A stretch of DNA of 64,000 bases from Agrobacterium fabrum str. C58 (GCF_000092025.1 NC_003063.2:930001-994000); one strand, 5' to 3'; positions 16,765 to 26,900 are shown, numbered from the stretch's first letter. The notes: a model not told the origin generated them from the letters alone. Numbers and translations are program-made.

Positions 16765-17631
16765 TCAATTGGCGCGTCTCCGCAACAGTTTTCGCTGGAG
16801 GCTTTTGAGATCTTTGATGTGCATCTGTAGCATGGCGAGGCTTCCGGAATTCGATGGAACACGCAACTGCACCGTTCGCTCAATTTCGCCTCGCCATTCC
16901 TCTAGCAATCCGGTAGCGCGCAACGCATCCAGACCTGCAACGTCGATTTTTCGAGGCTGTTGATGGGATCGCGCCCTCACCCAAACGTGCTCTAGCACCG
17001 CCCAATCAAGCAGCGCCCTTGACCACGCCAGAGCCTCCGAATTTGTGGCGAAAAGCCTTCGCGCATGCCTTACGCCACTGTACAGCGCATTCCGAACATG
17101 TCCGTCATTCAGCCCGCCACGATCGCCTGTTGGTATTCCTCTGTTAAGAAGATCAGCGGTCCGAGCCCATGTCCTGAAACCATCAGGTAGCGACAAGTAT
17201 GCACCGATTATGATGCTCACCTGCGTTTCCCGAATTGGCCGGAAAGCCGCCCTTGGGCGATCTGGGTCAGTGTTATCGATTGAGATTGCCGGCGCCTTAT
17301 CGTGAAACTCACGAGAGCTTCTTAGGTGTCGCTGGTATCGGTTCACTTTTTTTACGTCGTCTGCACACTGAGCAATAAACGACTGAGCTGCTGGGACAGA
17401 TAATGCCTCTTGCGAAACGAACGTGCCAAGCTGGCTCTGTACGAGCCATACTGCTCCAGCGTGTAAATCCGCCTCGGCGTCGTTGTAGTAGCGTCGGACG
17501 CGCGCTGCAGCCACTTCGTCAGGAAGAGAAACCGAGCCATCGACCGACATGCGGTGGTCCATGAACTCAAAATGCTCTTGTGCCAAACAAGCGATCGCCA
17601 AAAAGCTATGTTGGTGCGGAGTGATAGTCAT
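16765..17631 (-). CDS. Hypothetical island protein coupled to AlpA-like gene
   Basis: A 288-residue soluble protein that is mostly helical, with basic segments near residues 115-140 and at the C-terminus (LKSLQRKLLRRR). Its start overlaps the stop of the AlpA-like gene (ATGA at 17,628-17,631), so the two are translated together. It occupies the position where satellites usually have an integrase, next to the tRNA, but I see no tyrosine-recombinase catalytic pattern (R...H-x-x-R...Y). A role in replication or regulation is possible. Not recognised. Confidence 0.55.
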   Translation of the reverse strand: MTITPHQHSFLAIACLAQEHFEFMDHRMSVDGSVSLPDEVAAARVRRYYNDAEADLHAGAVWLVQSQLGTFVSQEALSVPAAQSFIAQCADDVKKVNRYQRHLRSSREFHDKAPAISIDNTDPDRPRAAFRPIRETQVSIIIGAYLSLPDGFRTWARTADLLNRGIPTGDRGGLNDGHVRNALYSGVRHARRLFATNSEALAWSRALLDWAVLEHVWVRARSHQQPRKIDVAGLDALRATGLLEEWRGEIERTVQLRVPSNSGSLAMLQMHIKDLKSLQRKLLRRRAN

Positions 17632-17891
17632 CCGAATACACCACCACCCTTACCACTCGGGGTAGGCCCGTCCTTGACACCGACTGAACCAACGAATGCG
17701 AGGTTTAGCGGCGTAGGCTTCAACGCATTTTCTAGAAGGCGATCAGCATCGGCTCGTCGGATTATGGTCCGGTGTCCGAGTCTGGCTACGGTGATGGCAC
17801 CGCCACTTATCAAGCGATACAAGTGTGATCTCGACACGCCGATGTATTTTGCGGCGGTAGCGACGGACATTGCAGCAGGAAAACTTTCCAT
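17628..17891 (-). CDS. AlpA/excisionase-like helix-turn-helix protein
   Basis: An 87-residue protein starting at 17,891, where a GGAG site precedes the ATG; a longer frame to 17,948 has no supported start. Residues 6-45 (AMSVATAAKYIGVSRSHLYRLISGG, then GHRTIIRRADADRLLENAL) are a winged helix-turn-helix of the AlpA/HTH_17 class. AlpA-type proteins activate excision or the early operon in P4-like and PICI satellites. It is the first gene next to the tRNA-Ser, and the repeats at 17,971-18,004 lie just upstream, which is where its operator would be expected. Confidence 0.75.
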   Translation of the reverse strand: MESFPAAMSVATAAKYIGVSRSHLYRLISGGAITVARLGHRTIIRRADADRLLENALKPTPLNLAFVGSVGVKDGPTPSGKGGGVFG

Positions 17892-17970
17892 TGGTATCTC
17901 CACTAGCGAATATGCTGCGGAGGATATTGCTGCCCCACTGAACGTCAAATATAAAAATCATTGTAAAATC

Positions 17971-18047
17971 AATGTACTACGTATGTAATACGTTATGTAA
18001 TACGCCAAGCAAGCTCAAGCTTTTGACAGCATGAGACAAAATGAGAC
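17971..18047. promoter_or_regulatory. Tandem repeats upstream of AlpA-like gene
   Basis: Two exact copies of TATGTAATACG at 17,982-17,992 and 17,994-18,004, with a third imperfect copy AATGTACTACG at 17,971-17,981, giving an 11-12 base period close to one helical turn. Slightly further right, ATGAGAC occurs twice at 10-base spacing (around 18,031 and 18,041). These are probably binding sites for the adjacent helix-turn-helix protein or for recombination proteins at the island edge. Confidence 0.5.
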
Positions 18048-18127
18048 TGGATGCTACACTATGGTACAGCGATCACATTTTGTAACCGTCTGCTTGGAGC
18101 GACGGCGCACAAGCGTTAGGGTAATCA

Positions 18128-18144
18128 TTAGGGCGCCGCCCTAA
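18128..18144. other. Inverted repeat between island and tRNA-Ser
   Basis: TTAGGGC-GCC-GCCCTAA, a perfect seven-base dyad with a three-base centre, 35 bases beyond the 3' end of the tRNA. No T-run follows on either strand, so a protein site is at least as likely as a terminator. Confidence 0.35.
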
Positions 18145-18178
18145 ATTCCTAAAATTTCATAATGATTTCAGTGTATTA

Positions 18179-18268
18179 TGGCGGAGAGGGTGGGATTCGA
18201 ACCCACGATACCCTTGCAGGTATGCCGCATTTCGAGTGCGGTGCATTCGACCACTCTGCCACCTCTCC
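18179..18268 (-). tRNA. tRNA-Ser(CGA)
   Basis: Minus strand, 90 nucleotides including an encoded CCA. The acceptor stem is GGAGAGG paired with CCTCTCC, the anticodon loop is CTCGAAA (plus-strand 18,230-18,236) giving anticodon CGA, a long variable arm is present, and the T arm is GTGGGTTCGAATCCCAC. Its 3' end faces the accessory island, the usual arrangement for integration into a tRNA gene. No second copy of the tRNA 3' end was found in the window, so the other attachment site would lie outside it. Confidence 0.97.
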
Positions 18269-18601
18269 GCATGCGCGAACGCTTGCGTTGCGCGCTCCTC
18301 ATAAACATCAATGGCCAGACTGACAAGCGGAATTTGGTGTTTGTGTCACAAATTATTCGTCATGCACGAGGTCAGGAAGGCGGCTTGGGAGTCTGGTTGT
18401 TGAGTGAGTATTTTTCGGGTGACGCGCATTGGCATTACACGTTGCACGCCGCGTTCTTGCGGCATGTTCACAGCCGCTTAAAGCGCCGCAGGAATCAATA
18501 GATAAAAGAATGTGAATAAAAAATACCATACGCATGGCGAAATCCCGCCAAAGCCACTCATCGCCTCAGGGCCGGCAATAGAAGAAAGGGAGATATAGCC
18601 G
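18269..18601. other. Intergenic stretch, no feature found
   Basis: About 330 bases between tRNA-Ser and the ATP-grasp/deacetylase gene. It must hold the tRNA promoter. The only long frame here reads through the tRNA antisense and is rejected. Nothing else is recognised. Confidence 0.4.
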
Positions 18602-20845
18602 CTAGATGAACCGGAAAGGCAGGCCCGAGATGAGCGCCTTGACGAAACGCTTTTTCTGAAAGCGCCCGTTCAACGAAACGCGCGGCAGCTGCGCCGGCTT
18701 TTCGAGGCTATGTGGACCGAGAACACCGGCCTGCGTGGTGACCGCCACGGAAAAGCCCGCCTCCGACACCGCTTTCGCTTCGCGCTCACCCACGGCCCTG
18801 ACCCAGCCATAGGGATAAGAGAAGGATTGCGGCCGTTGGCCGACATAAGCCTCTACCCGGCGTGTCGATTCCTCGATCTCATGGACGAGGCGTGTTGCAT
18901 CGATCTTGCGCATATTTACATGCGTCATGGTATGCGCGCCAAAATGCACGAGCGGATCGTTCGACAGCGTCCTGAGTTCGGCCGCATCCATGACGAGGTC
19001 ATCCACGATCGCGATGGGGTCGATGCCGTGCTGCCTCGCGACGCGATCGATCCTTTCCACCGCTTCATCTTCCGGGGATTCCTGGACGAAGTTTTCAAGC
19101 CGGGCGAACGCCTCCACCTTCTGTGACGGCGTGGCACATTCCACCTGCTCCGGCCCTGCACCAAAATCAAATTCGAACGATGTGACCTTCTTCGTCAGAG
19201 CCGCCGCCGTTTCCCACCACACACTGCGGCTCCGCTCGACAAAACCCGGCGTGATGAAAATTGTGTAGGGAACGGCGTATTTGCGGAAGATCGGCGCAGC
19301 ATGTTCGGCATTGTTGCGATAGCCGTCATCAAGCGTGAAGGCGCAAAACGACCTGACTTCGCTGGTGTCGGCAAGCAGAGCCGGCAGATCATGCAAATGA
19401 ACGGGCACGAGACCGGATTCGAGCGCGGCCTTTATGGCCTCTTCCAGAAATTGCGGCGTGACGGACAATTGCACATTCGGCGCAAAAGCCGAAACCGCCT
19501 GCCCCGGGCGCACATGGTGAAGCGTGAAGATCACGCCACGCCCGGCAAGGGATGGAAATGCGGAGCGGACAGGAGGAAGAGAACTCACCTCCAGCCCCAC
19601 CCTTATGGCCCCATATTTCACAAAGCGTTTGACCGGCGGCAACATGGCCCTTGCCGATTGTCCCGACGCCAGACCGGGAAGGATACGTTTTTTCAACACC
19701 CGCAAGGCCGTCAGCGGCAGATCGATCATGCCCGGCAAGGGATCGTTCGGTGCAAAAGCGGCCCAGCTGCGGATCCTGCCAAGGGAGGCGAGATAATCGC
19801 CAAGTCTCGCCTCCCCTCTTCGTGCCAATGTGAAAGCGGCAACGGCATCGCGGACAAGATAGGACCAGGACGTACCTTGCCGCGCGATGACCGCCTGCCC
19901 GGTGGGCATGTCATTGGCCACCCGCCACAATAGCCCGCCAAGATTGATGCCGGCAGCCGAACAGAGGCCGAACCACGACCAAGGGCGTGGATTGACATCG
20001 AGGAGTTTCAGCGCCCCATCCCTGCCGTCAAGTTTGAATTCCACTTCGACCAGCCCGCTGTGGCCCGCCGATTTCAATATTTTCCGGGCCGCCTCGATCG
20101 CTTGGCGGTTATCAACGACCTCGACACGGGTGCTGGTATAACCGAAATCAACGGGATATTGCCTTGCGCGCCGCGCGGTAAATTCGGCGATAGGTTCACC
20201 GTTCAGCCAAAGGGCCGCATAAGAAAACTGGCTTTCGCCTCCACCCGGAATGAGTTCCTGAACGACGACATTGTCAGGACCGATCTCTCCACTCGCATCG
20301 ACGAAAGCGGCTTTCAACTCCTCTCGGTCATCGGCGCGGATAACTTTCGCCCGGGCGATCGAAGTGTTGCCGCCCCCCATATGCGGCTTGAGAATGACGG
20401 GAAACATCACATCCAGCCCGTCGATATCGGCAGCCGATGTCAGCGCATAGGTTCGGGGGATGCTGACGCCGAGTTCCGCCGCACGTTTATAGAGCAGCGG
20501 TTTTTCACACAGCCATTGCAGGTTCGTCCACTCCGGCAGAATGATTTTGTAAAGCGCCGAAAGCTCCTCGCGATGCTGCGAAACAAGCTGAACCTCACCG
20601 TCGCCCGATGGCACCAGCAGACAGCCCTTCAGGCCCGGTTTTTCAGCCATTTCACGCAGAAATGCCATCGCCCCGTCATCATGCGGACCGGCCCAGCGGA
20701 TTGTTTCCCGCACGAAGCGCGACCAGCCCGGCAGCGGTGAATCATGGGTGAGATAATAGACAGGCACATTCAGGACGCCGAGACTGCGGGCAAGGGCAAG
20801 CGTGCCGTGAGCGCCGCCGATAATAACAACACCTGGAATGGTCAA
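18602..20845 (-). CDS. Fused ATP-grasp ligase and polysaccharide deacetylase
   Basis: A 747-residue two-domain protein. Residues 1-400 form an ATP-grasp enzyme: an N-terminal GVVIIGGAHG nucleotide-type strand, FPVILKPHMGGGNTS and VVQELIPGGGESQ in the ATP-binding part, and LLDVNPRPWSW as the metal-binding end of the grasp. Residues about 435-747 form a NodB-like deacetylase with FTLDDGYRNN (metal and catalytic aspartates), HTMTH (metal histidines) and SYPYG. ATP-grasp enzymes ligate a carboxylate to an amine, and NodB enzymes remove N-acetyl groups from sugars, so the fusion suggests modification of a surface or secreted saccharide with an amino-acid-like group. No signal peptide is seen. It stands alone, without polymer-synthesis neighbours. 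Confidence 0.85.
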   Translation of the reverse strand: MTIPGVVIIGGAHGTLALARSLGVLNVPVYYLTHDSPLPGWSRFVRETIRWAGPHDDGAMAFLREMAEKPGLKGCLLVPSGDGEVQLVSQHREELSALYKIILPEWTNLQWLCEKPLLYKRAAELGVSIPRTYALTSAADIDGLDVMFPVILKPHMGGGNTSIARAKVIRADDREELKAAFVDASGEIGPDNVVVQELIPGGGESQFSYAALWLNGEPIAEFTARRARQYPVDFGYTSTRVEVVDNRQAIEAARKILKSAGHSGLVEVEFKLDGRDGALKLLDVNPRPWSWFGLCSAAGINLGGLLWRVANDMPTGQAVIARQGTSWSYLVRDAVAAFTLARRGEARLGDYLASLGRIRSWAAFAPNDPLPGMIDLPLTALRVLKKRILPGLASGQSARAMLPPVKRFVKYGAIRVGLEVSSLPPVRSAFPSLAGRGVIFTLHHVRPGQAVSAFAPNVQLSVTPQFLEEAIKAALESGLVPVHLHDLPALLADTSEVRSFCAFTLDDGYRNNAEHAAPIFRKYAVPYTIFITPGFVERSRSVWWETAAALTKKVTSFEFDFGAGPEQVECATPSQKVEAFARLENFVQESPEDEAVERIDRVARQHGIDPIAIVDDLVMDAAELRTLSNDPLVHFGAHTMTHVNMRKIDATRLVHEIEESTRRVEAYVGQRPQSFSYPYGWVRAVGEREAKAVSEAGFSVAVTTQAGVLGPHSLEKPAQLPRVSLNGRFQKKRFVKALISGLPFRFI

Positions 20846-21013
20846 AGCCTGATCCCCGTCCTATTCCACATCTTGATCGCAAAAATTGATAAATAAATTG
20901 GATATTTCTAAAGTATTGAGTGAATGATTATCCGTTCGCGAGAAGGCAAAAGCGCCATGCTCTTCGGTCTTTTAGCCGGCGCTTGAGAATTTGCTTTGAA
21001 AAGAACGGGGGCT

Positions 21014-21403
21014 TCACGCCTCCTTGCGCACCGGGCGTGGCTCGCCATTCTCATCCACGGCAACCATGATGAAGACGGCTTCGGTGACCTTGTCGCGTGA
21101 ATCCTGATAGTGCCTGCGGGTCCATGCCTCGATCTTCAGCGTGACGGACGTGCGCCCGATCTTTTCGATCCGCGTGTAGACACACAGCGTATCGCCGATC
21201 TTGACCGGCTTCTTGAAGACTATTTCATGGACTGCCACGGTCACGGTGCGGCCGCCGGCCACATCATTGGCGCGGACGAAAGCGGCAAGGTCCATCTGCG
21301 ACATGACCCAACCGCCGAAAATATCGCCGGCCGGATTGGCATCGGCGGGCATGGCAAGCGTTCTGAGCGTGAGTTCCATATCGGCGGGCGGTTGCTGGTC
21401 CAT
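21014..21403 (-). CDS. Acyl-CoA thioesterase, YciA-like hotdog protein
   Basis: A 129-residue protein starting at 21,403 (MDQQ, with AAAGGA upstream); longer frames lack a ribosome-binding site. It has the single hotdog domain of YciA-type thioesterases: TLAMPADANPAGDIFGGWVMSQMD with the catalytic aspartate in the NPAGDIFGG helix start, VHEIVFKKPVKIGD, and a DEN-type C-terminal strand. It hydrolyses acyl-CoAs in the cytoplasm, probably as a homo-multimer. Isolated gene; upstream 150 bases separate it from the small gene on the other strand. Confidence 0.88.
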   Translation of the reverse strand: MDQQPPADMELTLRTLAMPADANPAGDIFGGWVMSQMDLAAFVRANDVAGGRTVTVAVHEIVFKKPVKIGDTLCVYTRIEKIGRTSVTLKIEAWTRRHYQDSRDKVTEAVFIMVAVDENGEPRPVRKEA

Positions 21404-21576
21404 GTCTCGAATTCCTTTCACAAACCTCCCGCTGCCGGACTTAAACAACCCCGTCCTTTCAGCCAATAGCCGATTTGTCGCGGCAGCCCCTCCAAAACAG
21501 CAAGGAATAACAGAGTCATCGTAAGCTTCGGTTAACCATGATGGGGCACGATTCCAAAAAACGCGGGGGCGTGCAA

Positions 21577-21771
21577 ATGGCCTATGACTGGAGTGGAAAT
21601 AACGCGATACAGCAGCGCTACGATCGGATTGTCATGGTGGTCGCCGGCATCGTCGCCATCAGCCTGGCGACAGGCACCCTTGCGCTACGACCGCAGACGG
21701 AGCCGACAACCACGGTAAGCCTCGCCAAACAGCCGCGGCTTAACTCTGAAAAATGGCATTTGCGGCTCTGA
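21577..21771 (+). CDS. Small single-span membrane protein
   Basis: A 64-residue protein starting at 21,577 (MAYDWSG). One hydrophobic helix at residues 19-36 (VMVVAGIVAISLATGTLAL), short polar ends, no recognisable motif. It is a lone gene between two minus-strand genes. The family is unknown to me; small uncharacterised rhizobial proteins of this kind are frequent. Confidence 0.5.
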   Translation: MAYDWSGNNAIQQRYDRIVMVVAGIVAISLATGTLALRPQTEPTTTVSLAKQPRLNSEKWHLRL

Positions 21772-21812
21772 TCAGCAGCCATGTGCCAAGCCAAGACCCG
21801 TGGCCTCGCGAC

Positions 21813-23621
21813 TTATTGCGACGTGCCGTCTGGTTTCGGGCTGGTTTCCTTCTGGGAGGCGTGGTCAAGATGGGCCACAGCCGGAGCAAGGACTGAAAGA
21901 AAAGTCTCCGACCGGCCGATATAGATGATCGCCGCGCCTTCCATCCCGTTCAGAACCTGCGCCAACGTATCCTGCGTCTGTTTTTCCAGACCTTCCAGCA
22001 AATCGTCGATCACGACGAATTTCGGCTTCAAAAGCAGGGCATTGGCAATGCGGATGCTGGCCTGCTCATCCGAATCGAGTTTCTTGTCCCAGCGGATGTT
22101 TTCGTCGAGACGGGAAGTCATTTCCCCGAGCCCGCACGCGATCAGTGCCGCGAGGTAATCCGCATCGGTGAAACGCTGGGGCGCACGCGGATAGGCCAGG
22201 ATTTCGCGCAGCGAACCCGCCGGCAGATAACCGTGCTGGGCAATGAACAGCGTGTCGGATTGTTCGGGCATCTCGATCCTGCCCTGCCCCCAGGGCCACA
22301 GGCCCGCCATGGCGGCAAACAGCAGCCGCCGGTTCACACCCTGTTCGCCGTTGATCATCAGCCGTTCGCCAGGCCCGATCCCGACCTCGTTCTCCCGCAG
22401 CCGGAAGCCGCGTTCCACATCCTGCCCGCCCGCATCACGGCAGATGATCACCGATTGCAGGCGGATTTTTTCATTCTCCACGCTGCGCTGCAGGTCGATC
22501 GCTAGGCCGTGCTGCTCCACGCTGTCCATCTGGATAAGCGCATTGCGAAACACCGAAACGCGCTGCAAGGTCGCCTTCCAGCTGGCGATAGGGCCGAAAT
22601 TGTCAATATACCAGCGCAGCGCCGTATTGACCTGGTTGAAAGCGCCAACGGCCATCATAAGCCCGCCGAAGGTGAGGTTGCCGGAAAAATAGACGGGCGC
22701 GGCAATCAGGATCGGCGCCACCACCGCTAGCCAACCGTAACCCGCCGATACCCATGTGAGATGCGTCAGCGCCATGGCAAGCCCGCGAATGACGCCGAGC
22801 ACCGCATCGATATCGATGCCGATCCGCCGCCGTTCATTCTTTTCGCCGCGGGCAAGCGCAATGGCGGCAAGATTTTCGCTGGCCCGCATCAGCGAAAAGC
22901 GCAGTTCCGCCTCTTTGGAATAACGCTCGGCATTCAGCCCCACCAGCCGGTAGCCAACGAGGTTGCTGAGCAGCGAGGCGGACCCGGCGTAGAAGATCGC
23001 CGCCCAGACCATATAGCCTGGGATCGCATAGGTGTTGCCGCTGATGGTGATGGCAAAACCGGCCGAGAGCGACCAGAGGACGCCGATAAAGCTGACGAGA
23101 ATAATAGTCGCATTCACGAGACCGATCGAAAGCGCCGTGCTGCTTTCCGCGAGATTGCGGACATCGTCATGCAGGCGCTGATCCGGATTGATCGAAATCG
23201 TGCCGAAACCGGCCAGACGCGCGGCGCGACCCGGTTTCAGCCATTGATCGACCATATCCTTGGCCAGACCCTCGCGCATGTTCAGCGCCGTCATCTGGTT
23301 GAGCCATGTCTGGATGACGTTGAGGAGAAGCAGCAGCCCGGCGATGATCGCGAAAACTTCGAGCTGATGAATGAAGGCATCGAGATCGCGCCGCTCGAGC
23401 GCGTTGTAAAACGGCGCATTCCATTCATTGAGCCTGATCTGCCCGTAGGCGGTGAGCAATATCACCGTCAGCAGCGCAATCGACAGCAAGATCAGCCGGT
23501 TGCGCACCGGCGATGTCCAGAAGGCACTCCCCATCATCCGCAGCTGCGCCGGAAAATCGAGATCGAAACCCGAAAGGTTCGCCGCGCTCTTGCGCTGGTC
23601 GTCGGTCACCGTTGTTGCCAT
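21813..23621 (-). CDS. SbmA/BacA-like ABC protein with decayed ATPase domain
   Basis: A 602-residue membrane protein with about six N-terminal membrane helices (residues 43-335) and an FNQV motif, as in the ABC_membrane_2 group that includes SbmA/BacA-like peptide and vitamin transporters. The C-terminal half has the shape of a nucleotide-binding domain, but its motifs are lost: the Walker A site reads GEQGVNRRLLF instead of GxxGxGKST, the signature reads LDSDEQ instead of LSxGEQ, the Walker B reads FVVIDDLLEG, and the H-loop histidine appears replaced in IYIGRSETF. It may therefore not hydrolyse ATP and may work as a proton-driven transporter like true SbmA, or be regulatory. It is a single gene, divergent from the operon at 23,911. 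Confidence 0.85.
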   Translation of the reverse strand: MATTVTDDQRKSAANLSGFDLDFPAQLRMMGSAFWTSPVRNRLILLSIALLTVILLTAYGQIRLNEWNAPFYNALERRDLDAFIHQLEVFAIIAGLLLLLNVIQTWLNQMTALNMREGLAKDMVDQWLKPGRAARLAGFGTISINPDQRLHDDVRNLAESSTALSIGLVNATIILVSFIGVLWSLSAGFAITISGNTYAIPGYMVWAAIFYAGSASLLSNLVGYRLVGLNAERYSKEAELRFSLMRASENLAAIALARGEKNERRRIGIDIDAVLGVIRGLAMALTHLTWVSAGYGWLAVVAPILIAAPVYFSGNLTFGGLMMAVGAFNQVNTALRWYIDNFGPIASWKATLQRVSVFRNALIQMDSVEQHGLAIDLQRSVENEKIRLQSVIICRDAGGQDVERGFRLRENEVGIGPGERLMINGEQGVNRRLLFAAMAGLWPWGQGRIEMPEQSDTLFIAQHGYLPAGSLREILAYPRAPQRFTDADYLAALIACGLGEMTSRLDENIRWDKKLDSDEQASIRIANALLLKPKFVVIDDLLEGLEKQTQDTLAQVLNGMEGAAIIYIGRSETFLSVLAPAVAHLDHASQKETSPKPDGTSQ

Positions 23622-23910
23622 TCATTCCATTCCGAAACGTCAATCGGCAAAGAAAGCGGGTCGCGATTCTGCGCCTTGCGATGCCAAGCAATAACACGCT
23701 GTTCGACCTTGTCCACAATCGCGGCGAAATCTCAGCGGCGATGATTGATAAGCCCGGACCATTCTTCCTGAGGCAGACAGCGCGGCCTCAACCAACAATG
23801 TTCTACCCCCGGAAATGATCCTTGCTTTCTTTTCCTGCATTGCACAAAATCCCGGTAATTTCAGAGGGGCGGACAACCGCATAAACCGGAAAACCGGGCA
23901 AGGCAGATTA

Positions 23911-26900
23911 ATGGCGATCAAAGCGAGCATCTATCATCTGACGCATTATAAATATGACAATCCGGTCCGCCTTGGACCACAAATCATCAGATTAAAGCCC
24001 GCCTCGCACTCCAGAACCCACGTCATCAGCCACTCGCTCAAGGTTTCACCCTCCAATCACTTCGTGAACCTTCAGCAGGATCCCTACGGCAATTACCTCG
24101 CCCGCTTCGTTTTTCCCGAGCCGGCAACGGAGTTCAAGATCGAGGTTGATCTTGTCGCCGATATGACCGTTTACAATCCATTCGACTTCTTCGTGGAGGA
24201 AGAGGCGACAAAATGGCCCTTCGATTATCCGCAGGAATTGCGCGACGATCTCTCCATCTACACGAAGCCGGAGCCGACCGGCCCTCTGCTCGCCGCCTTC
24301 ATGGCCACCGTCGACCGGACCCCGGAGCAGCCGACGGTGGACATGGTCGTTGGTCTCAATGCCCGCCTGCAGCAGGAAATCGGTTACGTCATCCGCATGG
24401 AGCCGGGCGTCCAGACGCCAGAGGAGACACTCGCTTCCGGCAAGGGATCGTGCCGCGACACCAGCTGGCTGCTGGTGCAAGTGCTGCGGCATCTCGGCCT
24501 TGCTGCCCGTTTCGTGTCGGGATACCTCATCCAGCTGACACCCGACCTCAAGGCGCTCGACGGCCCCTCGGGTACCGAGGTGGATTTTACCGATCTGCAC
24601 GCCTGGGCCGAGTTTTACATGCCCGGCGCCGGCTGGATCGGTCTTGACCCGACCTCCGGGCTTCTGACGGGTGAAAGCCATATTCCGCTGGCGGCGACAC
24701 CGCATTACCGCAATGCCGCACCGATTTCGGGCGGTTATTTCGGCCATGCCAATACGGAATTCGCCTTCGACATGCAGGTCCGGCGTGTTGCCGAGACACC
24801 GCGTATCACCAAGCCCTTTTCGGATGAAAGCTGGGAGAACCTCAACGCACTCGGTGAAAAGGTCGACGGAGTTCTGAACGCGCAGGACGTCCGCCTGACC
24901 ATGGGCGGCGAGCCGACTTTCGTTTCCATCGACGATTTCGAAGCCGATGAATGGAACACCGGCGCGGTCGGGCCGACGAAACGAGAGAAGGCGGACAAAT
25001 TGATCCGCCGTCTACGCGAGCGTTTCGCCCCCGGCGGCTTTCTGCATTACGGTCAGGGCAAATGGTATCCAGGTGAAACCCTGCCGCGCTGGACCTTTTC
25101 GCTCTATTGGCGAAAGGACGGCCTGCCGATCTGGCAGAACCCGGCGCTGATAGCCGAGGAAGGCGCAGATACCGGCGTCAAGACCGAGGATGCGCAGAAG
25201 TTGTTGGGCGGTATCGCCACACAGCTTGGCATTGAGCCTGATCTGGTCCTGCCAGCCTATGAGGATCCGGCAGAATGGATCATCAAGGAAGGCAGCCTGC
25301 CCGATAATGTCGACCCGTCCAATTCCAGACTGAAAGACCCGGAAGAGCGCAACCGCATCGCCCGCGTCTTCGAGCGCGGCTTGACGACGCCTACCGGCTA
25401 CATCCTGCCAGTGCAGGCGTGGAATACACGCGCCGCCGGCGAACGCTGGATCAGCGAAAAATGGAATACGCGGCGCGGCAAGATTTTCCTCGTTCCGGGC
25501 GACAGCCCGGTCGGTTACCGCCTGCCGCTCGGCACCCTGCCCTATGTGCCGCCATCGGCCTACCCCTATATCCATGAGGCCGACCCTTCGATCCCGAGAG
25601 GGCCGCTTCCCGATGTCTTAACGCCCTCCGGCCGCGCCATGCCCGAAGCCTCGTTCCATGCGAACGAAGGAACCGGGCAGGAACGCATCGAGCAGACGCT
25701 CGGTGAAATCGGTGGCGCAGTGCGCACCGCCCTGTCGGTGGAACCGCGTGACGGAAGGCTTTGCGTTTTCATGCCGCCGGTGGAGCGCATCGAGGATTAT
25801 CTCGAACTGATCGCGGCAGCGGAAGCGGCTGCCACCCAACTTGGACTGCCAGTCCATATCGAGGGTTATGCGCCGCCGCATGACGAACGTATCAATGTTA
25901 TCCGCGTCGCGCCCGATCCCGGTGTGATCGAGGTCAACATCCACCCCGCCGCAAGCTGGAAGGATTGCGTCGATATCACCACGGCAGTTTATGAGGAGGC
26001 GCGCCAGACGCGTCTCGGCGCCGACAAATTCATGATCGACGGCCGCCACACCGGCACCGGCGGCGGTAACCATGTGGTGGTGGGCGGCGCGAACCCGAAT
26101 GACAGCCCCTTCCTGCGCCGGCCCGATCTTCTGAAAAGCCTCGTGCTGCACTGGCAGCGGCATCCGTCGCTCTCCTACCTCTTCTCCGGTCTGTTCATCG
26201 GCCCGACAAGCCAGGCGCCGCGCATCGACGAAGCCCGCCACGACAGTCTCTACGAGCTGGAGATTGCGCTGGCGCAGGTGCCCGCCCCCGGCGACGGCGT
26301 TCCGCCTTTGCCATGGCTGGTCGACCGGCTGTTCCGCAATCTGCTGACGGATGTGACGGGCAATACGCACCGCGCCGAGATCTGCATCGACAAGCTGTTT
26401 TCGCCTGATGGGCCGACCGGTCGTCTCGGCCTGGTTGAGTTCCGTGGTTTCGAAATGCCGCCGAATGCGCGCATGTCGCTCGCCCAGCAATTGCTGGTGC
26501 GCGCGCTGATCGCCCGCTTCTGGAAAAATCCGGCCGCCGGCAAATTCGTGCGCTGGGGCACCGCGCTCGCGGACCGTTTCATGCTGCCGCATTATATCTG
26601 GACGGATTTCCAGGATGTGCTCGCCGACCTCAGGGAAAACGGCTTCGACGTGAAACCGGAATGGTTCACAGCCCAGCAGGAATTCCGTTTCCCCTTCTTC
26701 GGCGAAGTGGAATATGAGGGTGCGAAGCTTGAGCTGCGTCAGGCGCTGGAACCTTGGCATGTGATGGGCGAACAGGGCGCAATCGGCGGCACCGTGCGTT
26801 TTGTCGATTCCTCCGTGGAGCGCCTGCAGGTGCGGCTGGAAACCTCCAATCCTTCTCGTTACACCGTCGCCTGCAACGGCCGTGCCGTGCCGCTGACACC

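Noticed and set aside
1..18000. Search for a second copy of the tRNA-Ser 3' end (attachment site)
   Set aside because: None seen by eye in the window; the partner site may lie to the left of position 1.
18178..18501. 107-codon plus-strand frame beginning MAERVGFEPT
   Set aside because: It is the reverse complement of tRNA-Ser, a well-known spurious translation.
22761..23744. 327-codon plus-strand frame
   Set aside because: Antisense to the SbmA-like gene; no recognisable domain.
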